Below, piece after piece: positions 7,508 to 16,072 of a DNA stretch of 55,434 bases. A model generated the notes under the pieces. That model was not told where the DNA came from. It saw only the letters and a program-made list of their open reading frames with translations, and made no database searches. The DNA is from Agreia sp. Leaf283. GTDB taxonomy: Bacteria; Actinomycetota; Actinomycetes; Actinomycetales; Microbacteriaceae. Every line of letters begins with the position of its first letter. Position 1 is the first letter of the stretch. The translations under genes were made by a program, and so were the position numbers. The stretch is taken from assembly GCF_001422485.1 (NCBI RefSeq), contig NZ_LMNF01000004.1, positions 380,377 through 435,810 of the forward strand. Direction: 5' to 3'.

Positions 7508-8386
7508 GTGTCATCGTTCGCTGTCCTCCTCGTTCTCGCCGCCGCTGTCTGCCACGCCACCTGGAACATCCTCGCGCATGGCGTGAGCCGCATCGGGCTG
7601 CCGTTCCTCTGGTGGGCGGCGGTGTTCAGCACGGTTCTGTGGGCCGGGGTCATTCCGCTCACCGGCGGGCTCGGAACCTCGGACGTCGGAGCCTTCCTGC
7701 TGGGCATCGGGGTCTCGGGGCTCGTGCACGTGGCATACATGCTGGTGCTGCAGCGGGGGTACGCTGTGGGGCGCCTCTCCACCGTGTATACGACGGCTCG
7801 CGGCACGGGCCCCACCATCAGCGTCATCGTCGCGGTCCTGCTCCTGGGGGAGCGCCCCTCGATCGTTGCGCTGCTGGGTGTCGTGGCCATCCTCGTGGGT
7901 GTGGTCACCGTCGGCCTGGCCGACCGCGACCCCGGCGCTACGAGAATGCCGGGCGATCGCCGACGGATCGACGCCGGCATCCTGTTCGGTCTGCTCACGG
8001 GGGTGGCGATCGCCGTCTACACGATCTGGGACGCGCATGCAGTGCGGGAGTGGGAGCTCTCGCCCGTAGCCTTCATGGTCGGCTGCACTCTCGTCGAGAT
8101 TCCGATGTATACGGCCGCACTCGGTGGACGGCGACATGAGCTCGCGACCGTGATCCGGCAGCACTGGCCGCGGCTTCTCGCATTCGGGGTGCTCTCGCCG
8201 CTGTCGTACATCCTCGTGCTGGTGGCGATCACGATGGCTCCGGTCGCCCTGGTAGCGCCGATGCGGGAGATCAGCGTCATTCTGGTGAGTCTCTTCGGCG
8301 TCGTGGTGCTGCGAGAGGGGAGAGCGGGATGGCGGATCGCCGCGTCGCTCGTCGTGGTCGCCGGAGTCGTGCTCCTCGCCTCGTAA
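7508..8386 (+). CDS. EamA / DMT-superfamily transporter under a ykkC riboswitch
   Basis: 292 aa from GTG 7508, with AGAAGG 7 bp upstream. About ten hydrophobic helices form two EamA repeats (roughly 1-140 and 150-292); the second begins near GILFGLLTGVAIAVYTIWDA. The DMT superfamily exports metabolites. Riboswitches of the guanidine-I class usually control small SMR-type exporters (SugE/Gdx) or carboxylases. A two-repeat EamA protein in this position is a possible guanidinium or related-amine exporter; this is inference from the leader alone. Confidence 0.85.
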   Translation: MSSFAVLLVLAAAVCHATWNILAHGVSRIGLPFLWWAAVFSTVLWAGVIPLTGGLGTSDVGAFLLGIGVSGLVHVAYMLVLQRGYAVGRLSTVYTTARGTGPTISVIVAVLLLGERPSIVALLGVVAILVGVVTVGLADRDPGATRMPGDRRRIDAGILFGLLTGVAIAVYTIWDAHAVREWELSPVAFMVGCTLVEIPMYTAALGGRRHELATVIRQHWPRLLAFGVLSPLSYILVLVAITMAPVALVAPMREISVILVSLFGVVVLREGRAGWRIAASLVVVAGVVLLAS

Positions 8387-8421
8387 CCTCTGCGATCCGA
8401 ACAAGATAGGCATACAACAAG

Positions 8422-8449
8422 TGAACTTAAGCTGAACTGAGCCAAGTTA
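8422..8449 (+). promoter_or_regulatory. PHO-box-like direct repeats before the phosphonate operon
   Basis: GTGAAC (8422-8427) and CTGAAC (8433-8438) are spaced exactly 11 bp apart, with a weaker third unit (CAAGTT). PhoP of actinobacteria binds 11-bp direct repeats of this type (GTTCAC-like when read on the other strand). A TAGGTATAT sequence just downstream could serve as a -10 region. Phosphate-starvation control would suit the genes that follow. Confidence 0.5.
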
Positions 8450-8511
8450 GGTATATTTGTGGTGGATGGCGTGACAGCATTCTGACGTCCCGTTCTCACC
8501 GAAAGGCCGTC

Positions 8512-9450
8512 ATGAAAATTCGTCGTTCACCGCTTGCGACCGCCCTTGCCGGCGTCGTTCTGCTCACAGCCGCACTCGCGGGCTGTGCATCGCCCGCAGC
8601 TTCGTCCACCTCCTCGACCGAGGCTGCCGCGTCGGGCTCAGGAACCTACGCTGTCGACGAGAACACCCTCGTGTTCGGCGTCGTGCCCGACTCGGTCGAC
8701 ACCGAGACCAACTACCAGCCGCTGATGGACTACATCGCGAAGGAGACCGGCAAGACGGTCGAGTACCACGAGTCGACCGACTACGCCGCGCTCATCGAGG
8801 CTGCCATCGCCGGCCAGATCGACGTCGCGTCGTTCTCGGGCTTCACTTACGTGACCGCGTCGAACAACGGGGCTCAGCTCACGCCGATCTCGTCGATCAT
8901 CACCAAGGAGGGCCAGGAGCCCGGCTACTACTCGCAGGCGATCGTGCCGACGGGCAGCGACATCACCGACCTCGCCGGATTCGCCGGCAAGAAGGTCTGC
9001 TTCGTCGACCCGTCGTCGACGTCGGGCTACCTGTTCCCGAGCTACAACCTGCTCGAGGCTGGCGTCGACCCCGAGACCGGCGTCACCCCGGTGTTCGCCG
9101 GCAAGCACGACGTGAGCGTCACCAAGGTGGGCGAGGGCGTCGAGTGCGAGGCCGGATTCGCCGAAGACAGCGAGGTCGCAAAGTCCGACAAGGTGAAGGT
9201 CATCGACGAGACGATGGTTCCCGGCGCCCCGATCGTGATGTCGACGACGCTGCCGGACGACGTCAAGACCCAGCTCACCGACATCCTCAGCGAGGTCACC
9301 ATCGACGAGATCATCGCCGACGGAATCGACAGCGCAGACACCGACGGGTTCCGCAGCGTGTTCTACGCGACCAAGCCGGTCGACGATGCCTACTACGACA
9401 CCATCCGCGACATCTGCGAGAAGACCAACGCGACCCAATGCCAGGGCTGA
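8512..9450 (+). CDS. phnD: Phosphonate ABC transporter substrate-binding lipoprotein PhnD
   Basis: 312 aa, ATG 8512 with AAAGG upstream. The signal peptide ends in a lipobox (ALAGC, Cys25), so the mature protein is anchored to the outer face of the membrane. The PhnD/TauA-like periplasmic fold is shown by VFGVVPDSVDTETNYQPLMDYI, YHESTDYAALIEAAIAGQID and the C-terminal FRSVFYATKPVDDAYYDTIR. It should capture phosphonates for PhnC-PhnE. It heads an operon of six genes; phnC follows 56 bp later. Confidence 0.9.
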   Translation: MKIRRSPLATALAGVVLLTAALAGCASPAASSTSSTEAAASGSGTYAVDENTLVFGVVPDSVDTETNYQPLMDYIAKETGKTVEYHESTDYAALIEAAIAGQIDVASFSGFTYVTASNNGAQLTPISSIITKEGQEPGYYSQAIVPTGSDITDLAGFAGKKVCFVDPSSTSGYLFPSYNLLEAGVDPETGVTPVFAGKHDVSVTKVGEGVECEAGFAEDSEVAKSDKVKVIDETMVPGAPIVMSTTLPDDVKTQLTDILSEVTIDEIIADGIDSADTDGFRSVFYATKPVDDAYYDTIRDICEKTNATQCQG

Positions 9451-9506
9451 GCGAGCCGCACGTAGACACCCATCGATGTGACTGACGACCCGACCCGGAG
9501 AATCCC

Positions 9507-10343
9507 ATGACGAACCACGAGAAACCCGCCGAGGCAGTGGTGCAGCTGACTCGCGTGACGAAGCGCTTCGGCGCGACGACGGCCCTCGACGGCGCCTCCC
9601 TCACGGTGAGGCGCGGAGAGATCGTTGTTCTGCTGGGCCTCTCCGGGTCGGGCAAATCCACCCTGCTGCGACACGTCGACGGTCTCGAGCTGCCGACCGA
9701 AGGGGCCGTCGAGGTGCTGGGGCAGAACGTGCCCGAGCTCGACGGCCGGCGACTGCGATCGCTTCGCAGCAAGGTCGGATTCATCTTCCAGCAGTTCGAA
9801 CTCGTTCCGTCGTTGAGCGTGCTCGAGAACGTTCTCACCGGGTCGCTGGCGACCGCACGTGGCCCCCGCCTCGGCCTGTGGTCGTACGGCCGATCGGCAA
9901 AGCTGGCGGCGCTCGGCCACCTCGACCGGGTCGGGCTGCTCGATCGCGCCTACCAGCGAGCGGACACCCTGTCGGGTGGACAGCAGCAGCGCGTCGCCAT
10001 TGCGCGGGCCCTCATGCAGAACCCCGAGATCCTGCTCGCCGACGAGCCCGTGGCATCTCTCGACCCCGAGTCGAGCGACCAGGTCATGGCGCTCATCCGC
10101 GAGATCGCGCTCGACCGTGGATTGACGGTGCTGTGCAGCCTGCATCAGGTCGATCTCGCGCTCTCCTGGGCCGACCGCATCGTCGGTCTCAGGCACGGTG
10201 AGGTCGTGCTCGACACCGAGACCCAGGGACTCACCAAGAGTCAGGTGATGGAGATCTACGGCCGGGTCGCCACCAGCACAAGGCAGCTGGCGGCCATCGA
10301 GGTCGAGCTTCTCACCGACGCTGCCACGGACTCTGTGCGATGA
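9507..10343 (+). CDS. phnC: Phosphonate ABC transporter ATP-binding protein PhnC
   Basis: 278 aa from ATG 9507 (CCGGAG upstream). All ABC motifs are present: Walker A GLSGSGKST about residues 45-53, signature LSGGQQQR about 155-162, Walker B ILLADEP about 175, and the switch His in SLHQVD. Length and the adjacent PhnD and PhnE identify it as the phosphonate importer ATPase. The stop overlaps the phnE start (ATGA), indicating translational coupling. Confidence 0.92.
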   Translation: MTNHEKPAEAVVQLTRVTKRFGATTALDGASLTVRRGEIVVLLGLSGSGKSTLLRHVDGLELPTEGAVEVLGQNVPELDGRRLRSLRSKVGFIFQQFELVPSLSVLENVLTGSLATARGPRLGLWSYGRSAKLAALGHLDRVGLLDRAYQRADTLSGGQQQRVAIARALMQNPEILLADEPVASLDPESSDQVMALIREIALDRGLTVLCSLHQVDLALSWADRIVGLRHGEVVLDTETQGLTKSQVMEIYGRVATSTRQLAAIEVELLTDAATDSVR

Positions 10344-12136
10344 GCACAGTCACCCGAACCCCCGCCAGACCCGGTGCACCGACCACCGCAGGCTCTGACA
10401 CCGAGGCGGAGAAGGCGGAACAGGAAGCCCTCGCCGCACGAGCGCCGAGGCGCCGGATCTCGCCCGAGCGCATCGCGGCCGCCCTCACCATCGTCGCCCT
10501 CCTCGTCGCCTCAGTCTTCGCCCTCGCGGGCATCGGCATCAACCCGGCCAAGATGGCGCAGAGCTGGTCGAACGCCGAACGCTTCTTCGGCCGAGTCGGC
10601 GCGATCTCGTTCCCCGAACCCGGCGAGCTGCTCTATCTCACCGGTCTCACCCTCGGTCTGGTGATCTGCGGCACGCTCCTCGCCGCCGTCATCTCGGTTC
10701 CTGTCGCGTACCTGGCCGCATCGAACACCACACCGGGCAACGCGTGGCGTGCCGCCGCTCGCTTCGTCGGCGTGCTCACCCGTGCCATCCCCGACGTCGT
10801 CTTCGCCATGGTCTTCGTACTGATCTTCTCTCTCGGAACCCTGCCCGGTATCCTCGCCATCGGCATCCATTCGATCGGCATGATCTCGAAGCTGTTCGCC
10901 GACGCGATCGAACAGATCGACGAGGGACCCCGCCTGGCCGTGCGCGCCGCCGGCGGCAGCAGGATGCAGGAGTTCACGGCCGGCGTCCTGCCCCAGGTGC
11001 TTCCCTCGTGGATCGCGACCGTGCTGCACCGCAACGACATCAACCTGCGCGGCTCCGTGATTCTCGGGTACGTGGGCGTCGTCGGGCTCGGCATGCAGAT
11101 GTCGTTCGCCTTCAAGTCGCTCGACTACGGGCTCGGCCTCGGCTACGCCGTCGTCATCTTCATTCTCTGCGTGATCATGGAACTCGTCTCGAGCGCCGTG
11201 CGGGCCGCCATGCTGGGCATCGCCCCCACCGGGCGCGGGCTGGGCGACCGGATGCTGCGCGGCATCCGTCGTGGCCGGCCCGTCCGTGCAGGCGCACAGA
11301 CGGGCGCGGGGCGCCCCGCACCCACGGCCACTCCCGCTGCGGCCCTCGAGGCCGCGCTCCGACGTCCGTGGAGCAGGGGTCGCATACGCACCGCCGTGTG
11401 GGGCTGGCTGGCCGTCGCCGTCGTGATCGGAAGCATCCTGATCTGCGACATCGCATGGGGCGACCTCGCGACCGTCTGGGCCAAGATCCCCGCGATCGCT
11501 GTGCAGTTCTGGCCGCCGTCGTTCGGCAGCTATGACGTCGAAACGATGCTCGGAGCCATGGGTGAGACCATCGCGATCGCGCTCGCTGCGACGCTGCTCA
11601 CTCTGATCGTCTCGATCGTCGTCGGATCGCTCGCCGCCCGCAACGTCGCGCCGAGCCCCGGGGTGCGCGCCGGAACGCGCTTTCTGCTCGTCGTCGTGCG
11701 AGGCATTCCCGAGATCATCCTCGCCATCATGCTGATCGTCATCTCGGGCCTCGGTACCCAGGCCGGCACCATCGCCCTCGCCATCGGCGGTGTCGGACTC
11801 CTGGGCAAGCTGCTCGCCGACTCGTTCGAGGAGGTGAAGGCGGGGCCGGAGAGGGCGCTGACCGCGACCGGCGCCTCCCGGCTCCAGGTCTATGCGGGCG
11901 CCACTCTTCCGCAGGGCACACGTGCCCTGATCGGCAACACCTTCTACATGCTCGACACGAACATCCGCTGCGCCACCCTGCTCGGCATCGTCGGAGCCGG
12001 TGGCGTGGGCTACTACCTGCTGAACGCCAGCCAGGGCTCGAACTACGGAACGGTCACCGCCATCGTGCTCATGATCCTGGTGACGGTCTTGATCGTCGAG
12101 GGTCTCGCCATGTGGATGCGCCGGGTGTTCCGATGA
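10340..12136 (+). CDS. phnE: Fused phosphonate permease PhnE1-PhnE2
   Basis: 598 aa, about twice the length of a single PhnE. Two complete permease units are visible. The first (about 35-310) has its coupling loop at EGPRLAVRAAGGSRMQEFTA. The second (about 350-598) has the matching loop at AGPERALTATGASRLQVYAG. They are joined by a basic, Ala/Pro-rich linker (about 305-345). The N-terminus is a hydrophilic Ala/Glu stretch. The fused pair would form the whole membrane channel for one PhnC dimer. The start overlaps the phnC stop and the stop overlaps the next start (ATGA both times). Confidence 0.92.
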   Translation: MSTVTRTPARPGAPTTAGSDTEAEKAEQEALAARAPRRRISPERIAAALTIVALLVASVFALAGIGINPAKMAQSWSNAERFFGRVGAISFPEPGELLYLTGLTLGLVICGTLLAAVISVPVAYLAASNTTPGNAWRAAARFVGVLTRAIPDVVFAMVFVLIFSLGTLPGILAIGIHSIGMISKLFADAIEQIDEGPRLAVRAAGGSRMQEFTAGVLPQVLPSWIATVLHRNDINLRGSVILGYVGVVGLGMQMSFAFKSLDYGLGLGYAVVIFILCVIMELVSSAVRAAMLGIAPTGRGLGDRMLRGIRRGRPVRAGAQTGAGRPAPTATPAAALEAALRRPWSRGRIRTAVWGWLAVAVVIGSILICDIAWGDLATVWAKIPAIAVQFWPPSFGSYDVETMLGAMGETIAIALAATLLTLIVSIVVGSLAARNVAPSPGVRAGTRFLLVVVRGIPEIILAIMLIVISGLGTQAGTIALAIGGVGLLGKLLADSFEEVKAGPERALTATGASRLQVYAGATLPQGTRALIGNTFYMLDTNIRCATLLGIVGAGGVGYYLLNASQGSNYGTVTAIVLMILVTVLIVEGLAMWMRRVFR

Positions 12137-13299
12137 GCGCCGAGCGTTTTGACGTGGTCGTCGTGGGGTCGGGCATCGTGGGTCTCGGCGCGGCACTCGC
12201 CGCCGCCGACCGTGGATGCTCGGTGCTGGTGATCGACAGGGCGTCCGAAATCTCCGGGGCCAGCATCCGCAATTTCGGCCACCTCTGCTTCACCCCGCAG
12301 TCGGGGATCGCCCGCGACTACGCGCTCACCGCTCGAGAGCTGTGGCTGCGGCTTGCGCGTGAGGCCGGGTTCTGGATAGACGGTGCCGGAACCCTCGTCG
12401 CGGCCCGCCACGACGACGAGTTGCAGCTGCTGCGCGAACTGGCCGAGCAGCGGGAGCCCCGCACATCCGCCGACCTCGTCGAGGTCGAGATCCTTGATGC
12501 GCACGAGATCGAGTCGCTCGCCGCCCTGCCCGCCGGATCGACGGTCGGCGGAGCGAGGCTTCCCCTCGATCTGCAGGTGAATCCGCGCGAGGCGGCGCAG
12601 GCGATCCGTGATCACCTCGCGTCGCGTGGTGTCGAATTCCGGATGCGCACGGCCGCTGGGCGGATCGAGAGCGGGCGGGTCGAGACGAGCAGAGGGTCTG
12701 TCGACGCCGGTCTTGTGGTGGTCGCCGTGAATCACGATATCGACCAGCTGTTTCCCGACCTCGCCGAACGGCACGGCGTCGTGCGGTGCGGTCTCGACAT
12801 GCTGCGCGTCACCGCAGACCTCGGGCGTGCTGTGGCCGGGCCGCTTCTCACAGGATGGTCGCTCATCAGGTACAGCGCCTTCACCGGCACGGCCGCATCG
12901 GAGGCCGTGCGCAGGCGACTCGTCGACGCGCGGCCAGATCTGGCCGCTCTCGACCTCAATCAGATGTACACGCAGCTGCCCGACGGCTCGCTGATCGTGG
13001 GAGACAGCCACTGGAAGGGCCCGACGATCTCGCCCTTCCAGCCGGAGGGCGCAGCCACGGTGTTCCTCACGGAGTTCGAGCGGCTGTTCGGGTGCAGGCC
13101 CGACGTCGTCGAGCGCTGGCAGGGCGTCTACGCGACCGGGCCTCAGGAGTTTCTCATCGACGAGGTGTCTCCGGGGGTGCTTGTCACCGTCGTGACCACC
13201 GGAATCGGCATGACCACCGGGCTGGGCCTGGCCGAGCACGTGGTGGGCGGGCATCTCGACGCCGCCGCCATCCATCTGACAGAAAGCAGGGCATCATGA
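12133..13299 (+). CDS. Phosphonate-associated FAD-dependent oxidoreductase (TIGR03364 type)
   Basis: 388 aa from ATG 12133, overlapping the phnE stop. The FAD-binding motif GSGIVGLGAALAAADRG lies near the N-terminus, and the C-terminal part (TTGIGMTTGLGLAEHVVGG) is typical of the D-amino-acid-oxidase superfamily. The family is found beside PhnX-like hydrolases in phosphonate operons. Members are believed to oxidise the amine of aminoalkylphosphonates such as 2-aminoethylphosphonate or its N-methyl form to the aldehyde. Here it would feed the HAD hydrolase next door. Its stop overlaps the next ATG. Confidence 0.87.
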   Translation: MSAERFDVVVVGSGIVGLGAALAAADRGCSVLVIDRASEISGASIRNFGHLCFTPQSGIARDYALTARELWLRLAREAGFWIDGAGTLVAARHDDELQLLRELAEQREPRTSADLVEVEILDAHEIESLAALPAGSTVGGARLPLDLQVNPREAAQAIRDHLASRGVEFRMRTAAGRIESGRVETSRGSVDAGLVVVAVNHDIDQLFPDLAERHGVVRCGLDMLRVTADLGRAVAGPLLTGWSLIRYSAFTGTAASEAVRRRLVDARPDLAALDLNQMYTQLPDGSLIVGDSHWKGPTISPFQPEGAATVFLTEFERLFGCRPDVVERWQGVYATGPQEFLIDEVSPGVLVTVVTTGIGMTTGLGLAEHVVGGHLDAAAIHLTESRAS

Positions 13300-14018
13300 C
13301 CATCACCAGCCACCTCTCCGCGGCATCCGCGACGGCTGACACCGACTCGATCGAACTCGTCGTTCTCGACATGGCCGGAACCACGGTCATCGACGACGGC
13401 ATCGTCGAGCAGGCGTTCGAGCGCGCCGCCCGACGGGTGGGACTCGACCGGATGCGACCGCTCGAGGAGTCGCTGCAGTACGTGCGCGACACGATGGGCC
13501 AGTCGAAGATCGAGGTATTTCGTCACCTCACGGGCGGCGACGAGATCGCAGCCCATGCCGCGAACGAGGCGTTCGAGGCCGCCTATGCCGAACTCATCGA
13601 CGAGGTCGGCGTCGACGCGATCCCGGGTGCCGCCGAGACCATCGTGGCGCTCCGATCGAATGGCTACCGTGTCGCCCTGACCACCGGGTTCTCACCCGAG
13701 ACGCGAGACGCGGTGCTGGCCCGACTCGGCTGGGAGGTCGACGCGGTGCTCTCTCCCGCCGACGCGGGCCGCGGACGGCCCGCCCCCGACCTCGTGCTCG
13801 CCGCGCTGATCGCGACGGGAGCCAGCTCCGTCGCATCCGTCATCGTCGTCGGCGACACCACGAGCGATGTGCGCTCGGGGCGCAACGCCGGTGCCGGCCT
13901 GGTGATCGGGGTCATGACCGGAGCGCACAGCCGTGAGCAGCTCGACGCTGCCGGCGCAGACCTCGTGCTCGACAGCGTGCGAGACCTGCTCGCCCTTCCG
14001 CAGTTGGCGGGTCGATGA
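13296..14018 (+). CDS. PhnX-like HAD hydrolase (phosphonatase-like, TIGR03351 type)
   Basis: 240 aa from ATG 13296. Motif I is DMAGTT (nucleophile Asp25), close to the DWAGT of phosphonoacetaldehyde hydrolase. Motif II lies at ALTTGFSPETRD, and motif IV acidic residues at VVGDTTSDVRSG. The helical cap lies between about residues 40 and 115. The family is proposed to cleave the C-P bond of phosphonoacetaldehyde or a related aldehyde, releasing phosphate. I cannot confirm by eye the cap-domain lysine that forms the Schiff base in true PhnX. Both ends overlap neighbours by 4 bp. Confidence 0.87.
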   Translation: MTITSHLSAASATADTDSIELVVLDMAGTTVIDDGIVEQAFERAARRVGLDRMRPLEESLQYVRDTMGQSKIEVFRHLTGGDEIAAHAANEAFEAAYAELIDEVGVDAIPGAAETIVALRSNGYRVALTTGFSPETRDAVLARLGWEVDAVLSPADAGRGRPAPDLVLAALIATGASSVASVIVVGDTTSDVRSGRNAGAGLVIGVMTGAHSREQLDAAGADLVLDSVRDLLALPQLAGR

Positions 14019-15217
14019 CACTCCAGCGCGATGCACCGATCTCCCCGGTCGTGCGCGTGCAGCTCGAGCCTGCTCCCACCGCCATGGTGTGGCTGCAGCC
14101 GGGGCAGAAGCACGAGGCCATAGCCGTTCCCTCGGTCCTGCTCGCCCCGGGAGACGCGCTCGTCGAGGTCGAGCTGGCCACGATCTGCGGCTCCGACGTG
14201 CACACCACGCTGGGGCACCGAGCGGCTCCGGCGCCGCTCGTTCTGGGCCACGAGCAGGTCGGCCGCATCGTGGCCCTGGGCGACGGTGCCGTCACATCGA
14301 CGGGCCGGCAGCTGACGCTGGGGCAGCGCGTCGTGTGGTCGTTGACCGTGGGGTGCGGGCAGTGCGCCCTCTGCCGACGCGGTCTCCCGCAGAAGTGCGA
14401 GACCGTGAAGAAGTACGGGCACGAGCGGCTCGAGCCGGGGTGGGAGCTCAGCGGAGGCTTCGCCTCGCACGTGCAGGTGCGCTCCGGCACTGCGATCGTT
14501 CCTGTCTCCGAAGATCTGCCCGCCACCGTGCTCGCACCCGTCTCGTGTGGCACGGCGACGGCCGCTGCCGCGCTCGAGGCGGCCGAGGCGCTCTCACCAC
14601 TCGACGGCGCCGTGGTTCTGGTATTCGGGGCCGGTCTGATCGGGCTGACAGTCAGTGCCATGGCCGCAGACAGGGGTGCCTGCGTCATCGTCGTAGACCC
14701 GGCCAAGCGCCGCCGCGCCCTTGCCGCGCGGTTCGGCGCGGCCCTCGTCGCCGATCCCGGCGCCGAGCCGGGCCATCCGGATTCGCTTGAGGCCGCGCTC
14801 GATCGCTCGGGTGACCGGCCCCTGGTCGCGCTGGATGCGTCGGGGTCGCCGCCCGCCGTCGCCTCGGCCATCGACTCGGTGGGGATCGGAGGCGTCGTCG
14901 TGCTCGTCGGCAGTGTCTCGCCGTCGGCGCCCGTCTCTCTCGACCCCGAGAGCATCGTGCGGCGTCTAGTGAGCATCCGGGGCGTGCACAACTACGCCCC
15001 GCGTCATCTCGAGGCGGCGGCACGCTTCATCGAGACGCGATCCGCCTCCTATCCGTTCGATGAGCTCGTCGGAGCCACGGTCGCGCTCGCCGACCTCGAC
15101 GACGGGCTCGAGGCGGCGGCCGGGGGACGCGCGGTACGCATCGGCGTAGCGCCGGGCCTGGCGCCTGTGCTGCCCTGCAGCCGCATCGCCCACGACGTGC
15201 CCGCTCGCGAGGACTAG
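14015..15217 (+). CDS. Zinc-type alcohol dehydrogenase of the phosphonate operon (TIGR03366 type)
   Basis: 400 aa. Catalytic zinc residues are visible (Cys58 in ICGSDVHT; His79-Glu80 in LGHEQVG), and a structural zinc site is complete with Cys114, Cys117, Cys120 and Cys128. The Rossmann motif is FGAGLIGL at about 203. This MDR clade travels with phosphonate catabolic genes and may oxidise or reduce a phosphonate-derived alcohol or aldehyde. It is the last gene of the operon and ends with a 4-bp overlap against the convergent GntR gene. Confidence 0.88.
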   Translation: MTLQRDAPISPVVRVQLEPAPTAMVWLQPGQKHEAIAVPSVLLAPGDALVEVELATICGSDVHTTLGHRAAPAPLVLGHEQVGRIVALGDGAVTSTGRQLTLGQRVVWSLTVGCGQCALCRRGLPQKCETVKKYGHERLEPGWELSGGFASHVQVRSGTAIVPVSEDLPATVLAPVSCGTATAAAALEAAEALSPLDGAVVLVFGAGLIGLTVSAMAADRGACVIVVDPAKRRRALAARFGAALVADPGAEPGHPDSLEAALDRSGDRPLVALDASGSPPAVASAIDSVGIGGVVVLVGSVSPSAPVSLDPESIVRRLVSIRGVHNYAPRHLEAAARFIETRSASYPFDELVGATVALADLDDGLEAAAGGRAVRIGVAPGLAPVLPCSRIAHDVPARED

Positions 15218-15963
15218 CTGCCGATCGACCGAATGAAGTGGCTGCCCTCGCGGGCCCGACCCGATGCAGAGACGGTGAAGCGGATGATGTCGCTGCGATA
15301 GCGGTCGTCCGACGCCTCGAAGATGCGACCGTCGGCTCCACGCGTCACACGGTGCAGTCGCAGGATGGGTGTGCCGGCCTCGACGTCGAGCAGCCGGCTG
15401 TCGAGGTCGTCGGCTGCGACCGCGTCGATCTCGTGGTCGACGTCCTGGTAGCCGTAGCCCCGTTCGTTGAGGTACTCGGTGATCGAGACGGTATCGAGGT
15501 CGACATCGAACAGCACCCGTCCGACCTCCTCGATGAACGTGAGCCGCTCGAGCATGGTCGGCCGGCCGTCGAGAAGGCGAAGGCGTACGACGTCGACGAT
15601 CGGGTCGCCCTTCGCGATGCCCAGGGCGAGCGCTTTGTCGTCGTCGGCTCGTCGCAACGACACTTCCTGGGTCTGGGCCCCGGGTCGCGTGCCGATCTGT
15701 TCGGCCCAACGTGTGAACGGAATGGAGACGTCGGCAGCCTGCTGGGCCTTGCGCTCGGCGACGCGCGCAGGTCGGCCCCGTCGCGTCTCGATCAGCCCCT
15801 CAGTGCGAAGCGCTGCGAGGGCGTTGCGGATGGGCCCGCGCGAGCTGCGCCAGACCTCTGCGAGCTCGCCTTCGCTCGGAACCTCGTCACCGGGAGACAG
15901 TTCGCCGCTGGTGATCCGGCGGCGCAGGTCGTCGGCGATCTGGACGTACAACATGGCAGACAC
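15214..15963 (-). CDS. GntR-family (HutC/UTRA) regulator of the phosphonate operon
   Basis: 249 aa from ATG 15963; an alternative ATG at 15954 would remove three residues. The N-terminal winged helix (YVQIADDLRRRITSGELSPG, then PSEGELAEVW and LRTEGLIETRRGRPARV) is GntR type, and residues about 85-240 form a UTRA ligand domain with LRLLDGRPTMLERLTFIEE. Its position against the end of the phosphonate operon suggests it senses a phosphonate or breakdown product. An 8-bp inverted pair GGCATACT (15967) / AGTATGCC (about 16049) lies upstream and could be a binding site. Confidence 0.85.
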   Translation of the reverse strand: MSAMLYVQIADDLRRRITSGELSPGDEVPSEGELAEVWRSSRGPIRNALAALRTEGLIETRRGRPARVAERKAQQAADVSIPFTRWAEQIGTRPGAQTQEVSLRRADDDKALALGIAKGDPIVDVVRLRLLDGRPTMLERLTFIEEVGRVLFDVDLDTVSITEYLNERGYGYQDVDHEIDAVAADDLDSRLLDVEAGTPILRLHRVTRGADGRIFEASDDRYRSDIIRFTVSASGRAREGSHFIRSIGS

Positions 15964-16072
15964 GTAGGCATACTAGTTGCCGGGGGCGAACAGTCGGCAA
16001 CGCGGCCACCGCGCCCGGCCGGTGGGCCAGCAGTACCCGCAGCGGACAGTATGCCCCGGTGCGCCGGTACCT

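Noticed and set aside
10511-12196. 561-codon minus-strand frame opposite phnE
   Set aside because: Antisense shadow with His/Asp/Arg-rich low complexity and no domain; phnE is unmistakable.
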